A DNA stretch of 64,000 bases from DATJPR01 sp963752915 (lineage in GTDB: Bacteria; Bacteroidota; Ignavibacteria; UBA10030; UBA6906): positions 310,001 through 374,000 of the forward strand of contig CAVVZZ010000013.1 in assembly GCA_963752915.1 (NCBI GenBank). Reading direction: 5' to 3'. Positions 18,074 to 28,132 of this stretch are shown here, piece by piece; position 1 is the stretch's first letter; each line of letters opens with the position of its first letter. Below the pieces are notes generated by a model that saw only the letters and a program-made list of their open reading frames with translations, did not search any database and was not told where the DNA came from. The translations under genes and the position numbers were made by a program.

Positions 18074-20710
18074 TCAAAGCGCAAACCAGTAGCTCATCTT
18101 TACAAGGAAGATGCTGCCCGGAGAGGCGTCCCTCAGATTCCCAATTGCACCACCCACGGAGCCGGCCCCAGGCTGTTCGAACGTGGTTCGATCATGGGAC
18201 CAAACGAAGTAGATCTGTGATCCCGGAAGGTACTCCCAGCGCAGGACGAGGTTTGATCGGAATTGGCCGAAGGCAAAATCGGGATCTGCGAAGCTGAATG
18301 CGGGCGTCGTGACGGGCGCTACTTGATACACCCCACCATTGAGCTGCGCGTCAAGAACCTGGAACCTGTCTGTATAATCTGCTGCCTGGGGTGCCCGCAC
18401 GACTTTGAAGTCGGAATACCGGCCCACCGAGGCGAAGGGGCTTCCGTAGTACTGCACGGACAATTCAGGAGTGAGATTGTAGTCGATGCGAAACGTGATG
18501 GCGAGCGAGCGCTGGGTGATCCGGGCAAGAATGTACTCCGGTGCTGTTCCGACATTCTGCATACCCACATACTGAAGGTTGTCGAGCGAAGATGTGTAAT
18601 TCACGCTGGCGTTTAGTCGCAGAGTGGAAAAAGGCATGGCCGTCACTCCCGGTTGGACAGAAGAAAAATGTCCGCTGCCATTGCCTGATGCGCCGACACC
18701 GTAGTTGCACTCGACAGAGACCCGGCGCGATGGGTCGGATCGCGCATAGGAACTGAGCGACCACGAGGAAGGGACCAGGACGGCGGCGCCGCCGCGCAAG
18801 AGACGGGTGTCCAACGCCTCAGGAGAATACGTGAAAGCGAATGACACAGCCCAATTGTTCAGAAATTCAGCGTAGGCAGTACTCCCGATCGATGTGGAAA
18901 GGTAGCGTGCTCCGAAATCCCAGTTGCTCGTTTGGCTGATCCCTACCGAGTAGGTTCTGAATATCGAAACGGGTTGGTTGACGAAGTACGAGACGGAATT
19001 CTTGACCTTGATCACGTCCGCTGTTTGCATGAAGCCGATATCGTTGAGGTCGAGCCCGGGTGAACGCCAGTCAAACTCGCTGGAATACCGCCAGAGTCCT
19101 TTGCTCCCTTTTCCAATGCGGATCTGACCGCCATAGCCGGACAGCCGCGTTCGGCTGCTGTCGAACTGAACGTAACCGACATCGGGACGCTGATAGTATC
19201 GGGCAGAAGCGTTTTGCAGGGCCATGATGGCATCGGTCGCCCCATTGATCGCGCTCCCGACAACCTTCGCAGTAACAAAATATTCTTTGTCATTCCATTG
19301 GTGCAAAAGATCTATCCCGCTCGTGAACGCATCGCGGTTCATAAAAGTGAGCTGCGGATCACGGATCATCCGGTTCGTCGCTGTCACGATGCCGCCAACA
19401 ACCGTGTTTCCCTCTCCGAAGTCCTGATCCACCCGCGCAATCGTGTAGCTCGTCAGCGGTTCGACGGCGACACTCCTTTGAGCAACCGGATTGCTGATTG
19501 TCGCATTTTCTTTGGCTGTCAGACTCTGCAGAACGCCGACTGCGAGGCCGTCCGAGGTTTTGCCACTCAGTTTGAGCGCGCTGAGGATGGTCGTGTAGTC
19601 CGGAAACGACAGATGTTCTCCGTCGGAGAGCCCGGGAACAAATGTCGGAGCGTGGCCGATGCGGCGACTGTAAAACATGTTCGCATCGTCGAGGTCGAAG
19701 GCAAAGATATTCCTCCCCTCCACAAAAAATGGCCGCTTTTCCTCGAAGAATGTTTCAAACGCGGTCAGATTCATGACGGACGGGTCCGCCTCGACCTGCC
19801 CGAAATCCGGATTGATCGTAAGGTCGGCCGTGAAGTTGCTTGAGAGACCGATCTTCGCATCGACGCCGGCATTCCCAAGCCAGGTTCTCCCGTTGTCGGC
19901 AAAAGGATTGCCGGGCTCCGATGGGAACGTCTTGAGCTTGCCCAGCGCGTACGGCATGATTTCGAATCGTCCCGAATGCGGCAGGTCCCTGATCCCATGG
20001 AGCTCGCCGAAGAGGTAAATGAGGCCGGGACCCGTCGACGATTGCGGTTCCCAATCGCTTTCCTCTTGAAGCCGGTCGATCCATCGCCAGCAATGCATGC
20101 CCCACACCTGCTCCGAGTCGCCGCTGTAGCGAAGTTGACTGAGCGGAATCCGGAACTCCGCCGTCCATGCGGAATCTTCCGTCCCCGCGGCCCCCTCCCA
20201 TACGGCGTTCCAGTTGTAGTCACCGACAGATGGATTTGTAAGAACGAGGTCGATTTTCTGACCTGCGGCGGTAACATCAAACTCGAACCCTGTCCGGTGA
20301 TCATGGTAACTGTCGAACGTAATCCCGACGACGTCGCCGTTAAACTCATCGCGCCTTCCCGCCTTGCGGATGATCTTCTCCGGCTCGCGGTCGAATGCGC
20401 GGATCGCGACATAGATGTTCCGATTATCGTACAGCACTTTCAGCTGCGTGGGCTGTGATGGCTTCGCCCCTTCATTCGGTATCCATTGCGTGAAGTCGCC
20501 GGCCCATTGACCCATGCTCCAGCAACGGTCATCCAGAACCCCGTCAATGATTGGGGCTTCGGCCTCGATATGTGAGGCCATATATACCCGGGGGGTTTTG
20601 ATCGTCATCGAGTGCGTCGAATCGCCGTCCTCTACTTCGGCGTCTGCCCGGGGCAAGGCGCAAAGAGGGATTAATGCACAAAAGGATACGATGATTCTCT
20701 GAAGGGTCAT
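18074..20710 (-). CDS. DUF5916/CBM9-like outer-membrane protein
   Basis: An 878-residue exported protein. After a signal peptide (to about residue 24) comes a CBM9-like beta-sandwich (about residues 45-210; IDGVLDDRCW, DNRNIYVAIRAFD, GFEFDVTAAGQKIDL, WTAEFRIPLSQLRYS). A DUF5916-type region with NPDFGQVEADPSVMNLTAFETFFEEKRPFFVEGRNIF follows. The rest alternates aromatic and polar residues as in an outer-membrane beta-barrel and ends YWFAL. I chose ATG 20710 because the frame upstream begins with TTG and the signal peptide starts here. Proteins of this type are common in Bacteroidota and have no settled biochemical role; carbohydrate or peptide handling at the surface is a guess. Confidence 0.85.
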   Translation of the reverse strand: MTLQRIIVSFCALIPLCALPRADAEVEDGDSTHSMTIKTPRVYMASHIEAEAPIIDGVLDDRCWSMGQWAGDFTQWIPNEGAKPSQPTQLKVLYDNRNIYVAIRAFDREPEKIIRKAGRRDEFNGDVVGITFDSYHDHRTGFEFDVTAAGQKIDLVLTNPSVGDYNWNAVWEGAAGTEDSAWTAEFRIPLSQLRYSGDSEQVWGMHCWRWIDRLQEESDWEPQSSTGPGLIYLFGELHGIRDLPHSGRFEIMPYALGKLKTFPSEPGNPFADNGRTWLGNAGVDAKIGLSSNFTADLTINPDFGQVEADPSVMNLTAFETFFEEKRPFFVEGRNIFAFDLDDANMFYSRRIGHAPTFVPGLSDGEHLSFPDYTTILSALKLSGKTSDGLAVGVLQSLTAKENATISNPVAQRSVAVEPLTSYTIARVDQDFGEGNTVVGGIVTATNRMIRDPQLTFMNRDAFTSGIDLLHQWNDKEYFVTAKVVGSAINGATDAIMALQNASARYYQRPDVGYVQFDSSRTRLSGYGGQIRIGKGSKGLWRYSSEFDWRSPGLDLNDIGFMQTADVIKVKNSVSYFVNQPVSIFRTYSVGISQTSNWDFGARYLSTSIGSTAYAEFLNNWAVSFAFTYSPEALDTRLLRGGAAVLVPSSWSLSSYARSDPSRRVSVECNYGVGASGNGSGHFSSVQPGVTAMPFSTLRLNASVNYTSSLDNLQYVGMQNVGTAPEYILARITQRSLAITFRIDYNLTPELSVQYYGSPFASVGRYSDFKVVRAPQAADYTDRFQVLDAQLNGGVYQVAPVTTPAFSFADPDFAFGQFRSNLVLRWEYLPGSQIYFVWSHDRTTFEQPGAGSVGGAIGNLRDASPGSIFLVKMSYWFAL

Positions 20711-20812
20711 AAACCAATGTCTTTCAATGGAATAAAACGGAGTACTGAAGAAGGACAATCAGGGTGTCGGACGGCCGGCGGGAAGAGGTAGACATTCGTC
20801 CCTTACGACCGG

Positions 20813-20826
20813 TGAAAGCGCTTTTC
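20813..20826. promoter_or_regulatory. LacI-type operator-like site in divergent region
   Basis: TGAAAGCGCTTTTC contains a perfect 10-bp palindrome AAAGCGCTTT with a central CG, sharing the core AAAGCGCTTY with the site at 7921-7934. It lies between the DUF5916 gene (-) and the histidine kinase gene (+), so it could control either. Confidence 0.45.
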
Positions 20827-20827
20827 C

Positions 20828-23632
20828 ATGGAGCAAAAGAGATGGGAAAGATACAAGGGGTGTGCGGCGGTCTTTCATTTCGCCCCCTCTTTTGGTACGT
20901 TAGCAGCGAACTATGTCGGGTGTTTCCTGTCGGTCATGAGTGACGGCGATCACAAATTTCCGATCGAACACCCGATCGTTGTTTTTGAGATCAGCCACAA
21001 CATCGATGACGAGGTTAAACTCCCGGAGGGACTTCGCGTGTCTCCTGCATCACCTGGCACTATGTTTCAGGGAATATTCTATCATCACCCGTTTCCCATG
21101 TGGGTTTATGAGCTCCCAACATTCGCCTGTCTCGATGTCAACGACGCAGCCAGCCGCCATTTCGCGTACTCGCGTAGCGAATTTCTGTCAATGCCGCTTT
21201 CGGAGTTCCACCCCCAAGAACTTGTCACAAAGTTCGGAGGCGTGAGCGATGCCAGGCGTCGTAACACGCGCTACCAGGGCAACGCCCCGCTCCGATCGAA
21301 AGACGGCACTATCTCAGAAGTCGAGATCATCGCGCAGGCTATTGCATTCGACGGTCGGGACGCTCTTCTGATCACAGCAGAGGACGTCAATGGACACCTG
21401 ATTCTCAAGGATGAACTGAATGCGAGCCAGCGGACGCTGAAGCTCATTATTGAGAATGCTCCGGCTTCGATTGCGATGTTGGATCGGAACATGCGCTATA
21501 TTGCGGTGAGCCGTCGCTTTTGTGCTGACAACGGATTGACCGCGCAGAACATCATCGGGCAATGTCACTATGATGTGTTCCCGGAAATCCCCGAGCGCTG
21601 GAAAGAGATCCACCGGAGGTGCCTTGCCGGCGCGGTGGAGCGTTCGGACGATGATCTCCTTGAACACGCTGATGGACGTGTCGATCGCCTCCTGTGGGAG
21701 GTTCGTCCATGGTACGCACCCGCCGGCGACATTGGCGGGATCATCATCTTTTCCGAGATTACCACAGAACGACTGGCCACCGAATCCGCGCTGCGGGAAA
21801 GCGAGGCCCGTCTTTCGGCGATATTCCGGCATAGCCCGGTGGGCATCGTGCTGACCCGATTTCCCGACGGGAAGATCATCGATGTCAACGAGAGCTTTGC
21901 AGGCCTGCACGGTTATGCGCCGGAAGAACTGGTCGGCCGGACATCCGGCGATCTTCACCTTTGGGCGAATTCCGCGCAACGTGACGCGATGATCCGGCAG
22001 CTTTCCGAGAAGGGGATCATCGGGGAGTCGGACATCAAGTCCCGTACGAAATCGGGAGAGATCCGTGATATTCGGATTTCGGTTGAGCTGATCCGCCTGG
22101 CCGAGGAGCAATTCATGATCGGCACGGCCCAGGATATCACCGAACGAAAGGAGTCCGAAGTACAACTTGCCAAATTGAATGAGTGCCTCCTCGGCTTCGG
22201 CACGGATCCGATGGAGAACATCAACCGTCTCACGGCGCTGGCCGGCGAGCTCCTCGAGGCGGATTGTGCGCTGTACAACCGCTTGGATGAAGGGATGCTC
22301 TGCTCGTGGGGGCAATGGCATACTCCTCCGGGGTACAATCCCAAAGACAGCCCGGAAGGTCACATCTGTTATGATGTGATCACCCTCGGGAAGGAGCAGC
22401 CGTTCATTGTCCGGAATCTGCCGGAAACCACATATTTTCGCAGCGACCCCAACGTTGCGCCCTATCAATTGAAAACGTACGTAGGGCAAGCGGTCAGGTT
22501 TGAGAACGAGTTCGTCGGGTCGCTCTGCCTGGTGTACCAGCGGGACTATCTGCCCAGCAAAGGCCAGCAGCGGATCATCGGAATCATCGCCTCGGCAATC
22601 GCAGTAGAAGAGAATCGGCGCCAGGCGGAGGAAGCGCTGCGCGAGAATGAAGAACGGTTCCGTGTCTTCTATGAATCCTCGCCGGTCGGCATCCTGAGCG
22701 TGGATAATCGGGGCAAGGTAATCCGGTCAAATCGCGCGTTCGAAAATATCATCGGCTACACCGAGAGCGAACTCGTGAATATGACCTTCAGTGACTTCAC
22801 CTACCCGGAGGACAAGACCGTTGGTCTGGAGGCGCTCATGTGGATGATCGAGGGAACGCTGGAGAGCACCCACATTGAAAAACGTTACGTCCGAAAAGAC
22901 GGCTCAATTCTCTGGGCGAATGTGACCATCTCGTCGGTGCGCGATTCGCACGGCGCCCTCACGTCAACGGTCTCGATTGTGGAGGACATCACAAAGCGGA
23001 AGCGTGCGGAGGAACAAATTGTAGCGTCGCTCCACGAGAAAGAGATCCTCCTCAAGGAGGTTCACCACCGGGTAAAGAACAATCTCCAGGTAATCAGCAG
23101 TCTGCTGAGTCTCCAGGCGGACCGGCTGAAAGACGATCAACTGAAGCCCATCCTCGCAGAGAGCCAGAGCCGCGTTCGGGCAATGGCCCTGGTACACGAA
23201 AAGCTCTACCGGTCGGAGAATCTCTCGAAGATCAACTTCGGGGAATATCTGAAAACAATGACCGACGATCTCTTCCGGTCGCATGGAAAGCCAGGTGTCA
23301 CCGTCGACGTGTCCATGCAGACCGTTCTGCTGCAGATCGATCTGGCGATCCCCTGCGGTCTCATCGTGAACGAGCTTGTCACAAACGCGCTGAAACATGC
23401 ATTCCCGGACGGCAGGAAAGGAACCGTGACAATCGCCCTGCAAAAGACCGGCGAAGCAACGGCGGAGTTGTGCGTCCAGGATAACGGGATCGGCTTTCCC
23501 CTGGGAAAGGCGTTGGACCAAAAAGCCACAATGGGCATGATGCTTATTGATTCCCTCGCGGAACAGGTTTCCGGAACCGTCCGTGTCGAAAATTCCGGGG
23601 GAACACGCTTCACGTTGACAATTCCTGTCTAA
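20828..23632 (+). CDS. Multi-PAS/GAF sensor histidine kinase (HisKA_2 type)
   Basis: A 934-residue signalling protein with no clear membrane segment. Domains in order: PAS (about 78-180), PAS (205-325), PAS (335-440), GAF (450-595), PAS (605-720), HisKA_2 dimerisation/phosphoacceptor domain with LLKEVHHRVKNNLQVISSLLSLQ (about 735-760), and a HATPase_c domain with VNELVTNALKHAFPDG and DNGIGFP. Such cytoplasmic kinases sense redox, ligand or light signals and pass phosphate to a response regulator. No response regulator is adjacent, so this is an orphan kinase. ATG 20936 (MSDGDHKFP) is a credible alternative start because the operator-like site abuts the first ATG. Confidence 0.9.
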   Translation: MEQKRWERYKGCAAVFHFAPSFGTLAANYVGCFLSVMSDGDHKFPIEHPIVVFEISHNIDDEVKLPEGLRVSPASPGTMFQGIFYHHPFPMWVYELPTFACLDVNDAASRHFAYSRSEFLSMPLSEFHPQELVTKFGGVSDARRRNTRYQGNAPLRSKDGTISEVEIIAQAIAFDGRDALLITAEDVNGHLILKDELNASQRTLKLIIENAPASIAMLDRNMRYIAVSRRFCADNGLTAQNIIGQCHYDVFPEIPERWKEIHRRCLAGAVERSDDDLLEHADGRVDRLLWEVRPWYAPAGDIGGIIIFSEITTERLATESALRESEARLSAIFRHSPVGIVLTRFPDGKIIDVNESFAGLHGYAPEELVGRTSGDLHLWANSAQRDAMIRQLSEKGIIGESDIKSRTKSGEIRDIRISVELIRLAEEQFMIGTAQDITERKESEVQLAKLNECLLGFGTDPMENINRLTALAGELLEADCALYNRLDEGMLCSWGQWHTPPGYNPKDSPEGHICYDVITLGKEQPFIVRNLPETTYFRSDPNVAPYQLKTYVGQAVRFENEFVGSLCLVYQRDYLPSKGQQRIIGIIASAIAVEENRRQAEEALRENEERFRVFYESSPVGILSVDNRGKVIRSNRAFENIIGYTESELVNMTFSDFTYPEDKTVGLEALMWMIEGTLESTHIEKRYVRKDGSILWANVTISSVRDSHGALTSTVSIVEDITKRKRAEEQIVASLHEKEILLKEVHHRVKNNLQVISSLLSLQADRLKDDQLKPILAESQSRVRAMALVHEKLYRSENLSKINFGEYLKTMTDDLFRSHGKPGVTVDVSMQTVLLQIDLAIPCGLIVNELVTNALKHAFPDGRKGTVTIALQKTGEATAELCVQDNGIGFPLGKALDQKATMGMMLIDSLAEQVSGTVRVENSGGTRFTLTIPV

Positions 23633-23659
23633 GCATCTTCCCCGGGGATTGTCGGCGCG

Positions 23660-24670
23660 TCATCTGTCCTGCGCCATCCGCTCGAGCATCCAGGTCGGAT
23701 AGACCCTCGGCGGCTTGCTCAGCGCGTCGAGTCGGGAAACCTCGTCGACAGTCATCTCCCAGTCCGATGTCTTCAGATTGTCCGCAAGCTGATCCGTCGT
23801 TTTTGCGCCGATGATCACCGATGTAACGCCCGGCTTTCTCAAAAGATAGTTCAACGCCGCCTGGGTGATGCTTGCGCCATGATTCCGGGCGATCGTCTCC
23901 AGCGCGTCGACGATGTCGAATCCCTTCTCTTCATCGAATTGTAGGAATTGGTTCGTCGGATCGGACCTGCGCGCTCCCTCCGGCCGCGACATGCCGCGCC
24001 GATATTTTCCCGTCAGGAACCCTCCACCGAGCGGGCTCCACGGGAGAATCCCCAGCTTCTGATCGAGCGAAAGCGGCACGAGTTCGTTCTCGAGATCGCG
24101 GGCAATCAACGAATAGAACGCCTGAAGGGTGACAAATCTCTCCAGGTGTTGCCTCTCGGAGATGGCGAGCGCCTTCATCAGTTGCCAGCCGGCAAAATTC
24201 GAGACACCAGTGTATCGGACCTTTCCCACCCTGACCAGATCGTCAAGTGTCCGGAGGGTTTCTTCAAGCGGGGTCTTCGGATCAAAGCTGTGGACTTGAT
24301 AGAGGTCGATGTAGTCCGTTCCAAGTCGCTTGAGACTCGCGTTGCAGGATTCAATGATGTGACGCCGGGAGAGGCCGACATCGTTGGGTCCCGGCCCGGT
24401 TCTCCCACGCACTTTTGTAGCGAGGACAATGTCCTTCCGCCTCGAACCAAGAGCTTTGCCGAGCATCTCCTCGGACCACCCCTCGGAATACACATCTGCG
24501 GTATCAAAAAAGTTGATCCCTCCTTCGATCGCAGCATTCACCAAAGCATCAGCGTCGTTTTGCTGGACGCTTCCGATATACGTCCAGTATCCCTTGCCGC
24601 CAAACGTCATTGCGCCGAAACACAGCTCGGACACCCGAACGCCTGTGTTGCCAAGAAATCGCGTTTTCAC
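23660..24670 (-). CDS. Aldo/keto reductase
   Basis: A 336-residue AKR with the full catalytic tetrad: Asp56 and Tyr61 in FDTADVYSEG, Lys86 in VLATKVRG and His127 in LYQVHSFD. It would reduce an aldehyde or ketone with NADPH in the cytoplasm. The longer open frame to 25003 is not supported. The GTG start at 24670 has AAGGAG 9 nt upstream and opens exactly at the usual first strand of the family (KTRFLGNTGVRVSELCFG). It converges with the histidine kinase gene; substrate unknown. Confidence 0.92.
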   Translation of the reverse strand: MKTRFLGNTGVRVSELCFGAMTFGGKGYWTYIGSVQQNDADALVNAAIEGGINFFDTADVYSEGWSEEMLGKALGSRRKDIVLATKVRGRTGPGPNDVGLSRRHIIESCNASLKRLGTDYIDLYQVHSFDPKTPLEETLRTLDDLVRVGKVRYTGVSNFAGWQLMKALAISERQHLERFVTLQAFYSLIARDLENELVPLSLDQKLGILPWSPLGGGFLTGKYRRGMSRPEGARRSDPTNQFLQFDEEKGFDIVDALETIARNHGASITQAALNYLLRKPGVTSVIIGAKTTDQLADNLKTSDWEMTVDEVSRLDALSKPPRVYPTWMLERMAQDR

Positions 24671-25029
24671 TCTCTCTGCTCCTTTTTGAATATATGTCTC
24701 GCAAATATAGTAATTATCGTTGATCGATGCAGTGGAACCTGAGAGGCCCCGCAAACAGCCAGAGGTACGCCGACTGGCAAAGCGCCGAATCGTATTGTTC
24801 GCGTGAACTGATCCTCCGATCACTGGACAAATGGAGCTCGGGACGGGAACAACCGCATCTAGGGGGCATGATGATGGCGCTCTATGGCGACGGAATAGCT
24901 TGACTTCAAAGACTGATTGAGCTACACTTCGAGGATTAACCTCACCCAGATCCATGTTCAATGGGGTATCGCGCTCGGCGTACCCCGAGAAGTACGATTC
25001 CACTTTCCATAACCCGGCGGTGAAGCACG
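24671..25029. other. Intergenic region without recognised gene
   Basis: About 360 nt between the divergent aldo/keto reductase start and the methyltransferase remnant. It should hold promoters in both directions. I saw no coding sequence, repeat or terminator that I could support. Confidence 0.4.
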
Positions 25030-25239
25030 ATGAATGATTATATCCTGGAAGTGGGGAAGAAGGGTTTTGATCGACTGAAGTTTCTCAATGGAGTGTTTGG
25101 AGAGCATAGCAGGAATTTCCTTCTCCGTGCCGGACTTGAAAAGGGAATGACGGTACTCGATGTTTGGTGCGGGGCGGGTTCAACCTTTTCGGCAACGTCA
25201 TTGGAGGTTCTCGCGTGCCCCTCAAAACAATATCGGTAG
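25030..25239 (+). pseudogene. Truncated SAM-dependent methyltransferase
   Basis: The 69-residue frame begins like a class I methyltransferase (YILEVGKKGFDRLKFLNGVF, then the GLEKGMTVLDVWCGAGS motif I), but the fold stops just after motif I. The second motif-I residue after D, usually Gly, is Trp. The rest of the frame is unrelated and runs into the ribosome-binding site and start of the next gene. About 150-180 residues of a normal enzyme are missing, so I read it as the remnant of a gene cut by a deletion with its junction near 25175-25200. Confidence 0.65.
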
Positions 25240-25652
25240 TAGGGCTCCTGCTGATGGTCGCGGCAATGGTCGCACTGATCTTTCGAGAATCGCTCTTTGG
25301 TTCGAGTCCGATCCCGATCGTGGTTCAGGCCCTGTCGGTACTCTTGATGGTCTGGGCTCGTTTGACGTTCAAGTGGAGGAGCTTTCATGCGGCTGCAAAT
25401 CCGACGGAAGGCGGATTGGTGAGGTCCGGTCCGTACCGGTTCATTCGTCATCCGATCTACGCCGCCGTTCTCTATTTTGCATGGGCGGGAATCGTGTCGC
25501 ACCCGGGTTTCGTCAATGTTCTTTTGGGAATCCTCGTGCTGGCCGGTGCCGTTATGAGACTGGTGCCTGAAGAGAAGCTCCTGCTCGACATGTATCCGGA
25601 CTACGCTGAGTATGCGCGTCAAACAAAACGGATCATCCCGTACCTTCTCTAA
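25215..25652 (+). CDS. ICMT-family membrane methyltransferase
   Basis: A 145-residue integral membrane protein of the isoprenylcysteine carboxyl methyltransferase/phospholipid methyltransferase superfamily. It has hydrophobic segments at about 5-22, 30-48 and 75-115, the conserved GPYRFIRHPIYAAVL motif, and the C-terminal EEKLLLDMYPDYAEYARQTKRIIP, which forms the SAM-binding region. The GTG start at 25215 is decided by a GGAGG at 25203-25207, 7 nt upstream. A longer frame from 25164 adds residues unlike the family. The substrate is unknown; bacterial members often modify lipids or quinone-like compounds. Confidence 0.85.
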   Translation: MPLKTISVVGLLLMVAAMVALIFRESLFGSSPIPIVVQALSVLLMVWARLTFKWRSFHAAANPTEGGLVRSGPYRFIRHPIYAAVLYFAWAGIVSHPGFVNVLLGILVLAGAVMRLVPEEKLLLDMYPDYAEYARQTKRIIPYLL

Positions 25653-25738
25653 GGCGGCTCTGGCGGGCCGACCCACATAACGGACGAACTTTAGCAGGTG
25701 GACCAGACTGGTCGACTGAGTCTGAAAGGGCCAACACC

Positions 25739-28120
25739 TTGTTTCTCAACTACCTCAAACTTGCCTTTCGGCAAGTATTCCGCTTCAAAGTCCTGTCTCT
25801 CATCAATATCCTGGGACTATCCGCCGGGCTTGCGGCCTGTTTCGTCATCCTTGTATATCTCAAGTACCAGACAAGCTATGACCGATACAACAAGAACCTC
25901 GATAATGTTTATCTGATCACGAAATACAGTCAGATGTTTGGAACGACTGATCCAGGGACGCCGATGGTCCTCGGCCCGACGATGCAGAACGAGATTCACG
26001 GAATCCAGACAGTGGCACGTTGGAGTCGGCGGCGAGGCGCTATGCAATACCGTGATAAGACGTTTCAGGAAGATGCATGCATTTGTGCCGATCCAGAGTT
26101 GTTTGACATCTTGACGCTTCCACTCGTTGAGGGAAGCCTGGACGCCATCCGCAAGGAACACGACTTCCTTGTCATCAGCGAGTCCATGGCCAGGAAGTAC
26201 TTTGGTGACAGGTCCCCGATCGGCGAGACCATCAGGCTGCAATGCGGCAAAGAGTCCTATGAGTTGAAGGTCACTGCGGTGATGAAAGACCTCCCACCAA
26301 CATCAACGATGGTCGCCGATGCAATCGGGCCACTCTATGTGTCTCAGGATTTCCTCGCAGATATTTGGCATATGACACGGGGGGATGTCGCCGATTCGTG
26401 GACGGTGCCAGGGGGATCGACGTTTATCCTTGTGTCCGCCTCAGCGAACGTCAAAGAACTGGAAACCAAGATCATCGAGCTTTCAAAGCGTCACCTCGAT
26501 CCGGCACGAACGGAATCGTTTCATCTCTTTCCTTTGAGGGATGTTTATTTCCATTCCTCCTTCATGATTAACAATACCTTTCGACAGGGGAATATCGCGA
26601 ATGTCTACATCTATACAGCAGTAACGGTTTTGATACTGTTCATTTCGTGCGTCAATTACCTTCTCGTGAGTCTGGGGAGAGCGAGTTTGCGGATAAGAGA
26701 AGTGGGGGTACGGAAAGTGTTTGGAGCCCGCCGTTTCGATCTCCTGGCGCAAACGCTAGTGGAGGCAATAGTGGTGACAGTGATTTCATTACCGATCGCG
26801 GTAATTCTGGTCGAACTCTTCCTTCGCGATCTCTCCGCGCTTTTGGGTACGACCATTGCAGATTCATACTTCCACAACATGGGCTTTGTCGGGGCCTTTT
26901 TCTTGGTGGCTCTGTTCATCGGGCTTGTATCAGGGAGTTATATTGCATTGTACATCGGCAGGTTCACTCCAACAGCCATTCTTAAAGGCACATTGATTTC
27001 CGGCACGCGAAAAGTCCACGAGAGGAAAATACTGTTGATCAGTCAAATGATCATCTTCCTCGGTCTAACTCTTACTTCGCTGATAGTCCTAAAACAAATT
27101 GACCTGTTTCGGAGCCAAAACAACGGATTTGAGACGACCGGACTATACGCCTATTATCCGGACGCCGACGAATTCGCGAAGAACTTCGAAGCCTTCAAGA
27201 CCGAGACGGAAAAGTTCCCAGGGACTCTTGCTGTGTCCGGGGCGATGTTTCTGCCAGGCACTCTCAGTAGTGCCACCACCAAGTTCCCGAGAAAGGACGA
27301 TCCAACTCGGCTGGTGTCAGTCGAAAACTATTCGGTTGAGCGGGGTTTCATTGAAACAATGGGTATGAAGATGGCTGCGGGAGAGAGCTTCGATAGACGC
27401 AACAAGATTGATGGTGGGCACGACTGCATTCTCAATGAGACTGCGGTAAGGGAGTTGGGTCTTTCGAATCCGATCGGGTCGCAGGTGGCGGGTTTCACCG
27501 TTATCGGCGTCGTCCACGACTTCAACATGCATTCGCTTCATGATCGAATCCCTCCCGTAGCCCTTCGGCAGGGCACATCCTACTTAAATGAGGTGGTTGT
27601 GCGATTGACATCCGGAAATGAGAGGGATCACGCTGACCGTATGTCGAAGTTTGGGGCGAAGTTCAACAATGGAAAGCCGCTTGAATACGAATCGTTCGAT
27701 GAGAGGTTGGGCAGTCTCTACACTAAGGAACAAGAATTCGCGTCGACAATCGGCTATGCGACCGGGCTCGCAATATTCGTGGCATGCCTGGGAATCTTCG
27801 GAATGTCGATATTCGTCTGTCAGCAAAAAGTCAGAGAAATCGGCATTCGAAAGGTGTTAGGGGCCTCACTGAGTGATGCGTACTACAGACTAACGCGTGA
27901 ATTTGTCGGTTTGATTCTTCTTTCATCCCTAATCGCATTCCCACTGGCGACCTACCTGATCAACCAGTGGTTGCAGCAATTTGCGTATCGTGTCGGAATA
28001 GGGGTGCTTGATTATAGTCTTGCCGCTCTCGTCGATATTGTGATTGTCGTTGTTACCGTCAGCTTTCAGTCGCTCAGGGCGGCGACAGCGAACCCGATCA
28101 CAAGCTTGCGCTACGAGTGA
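25739..28120 (+). CDS. ABC transporter permease (MacB/FtsX family)
   Basis: A 793-residue permease with the FtsX/MacB plan duplicated: TM1 at about 20-42 (SLINILGLSAGLAACFVILVYL), a periplasmic MacB_PCD-like domain (about 50-270), three TM helices (about 285-410) ending in a linker, a second TM and periplasmic domain (about 430-660), and three C-terminal TM helices (about 670-790). VREVGVRKVFGARR-type and VREIGIRKVLGASL motifs mark both FtsX domains. This form is frequent in Bacteroidota and usually works with a MacB-like ATPase, which is not encoded next to it. The start is TTG with AAAGGG 9 nt upstream. The substrate cannot be inferred. Confidence 0.9.
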   Translation: MFLNYLKLAFRQVFRFKVLSLINILGLSAGLAACFVILVYLKYQTSYDRYNKNLDNVYLITKYSQMFGTTDPGTPMVLGPTMQNEIHGIQTVARWSRRRGAMQYRDKTFQEDACICADPELFDILTLPLVEGSLDAIRKEHDFLVISESMARKYFGDRSPIGETIRLQCGKESYELKVTAVMKDLPPTSTMVADAIGPLYVSQDFLADIWHMTRGDVADSWTVPGGSTFILVSASANVKELETKIIELSKRHLDPARTESFHLFPLRDVYFHSSFMINNTFRQGNIANVYIYTAVTVLILFISCVNYLLVSLGRASLRIREVGVRKVFGARRFDLLAQTLVEAIVVTVISLPIAVILVELFLRDLSALLGTTIADSYFHNMGFVGAFFLVALFIGLVSGSYIALYIGRFTPTAILKGTLISGTRKVHERKILLISQMIIFLGLTLTSLIVLKQIDLFRSQNNGFETTGLYAYYPDADEFAKNFEAFKTETEKFPGTLAVSGAMFLPGTLSSATTKFPRKDDPTRLVSVENYSVERGFIETMGMKMAAGESFDRRNKIDGGHDCILNETAVRELGLSNPIGSQVAGFTVIGVVHDFNMHSLHDRIPPVALRQGTSYLNEVVVRLTSGNERDHADRMSKFGAKFNNGKPLEYESFDERLGSLYTKEQEFASTIGYATGLAIFVACLGIFGMSIFVCQQKVREIGIRKVLGASLSDAYYRLTREFVGLILLSSLIAFPLATYLINQWLQQFAYRVGIGVLDYSLAALVDIVIVVVTVSFQSLRAATANPITSLRYE

Positions 28121-28132
28121 GCGCACATACGA

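Noticed and set aside
21314..22489. 391-codon antisense open frame inside the histidine kinase gene
   Set aside because: It lies entirely within PAS/GAF coding sequence and encodes no recognisable motifs.
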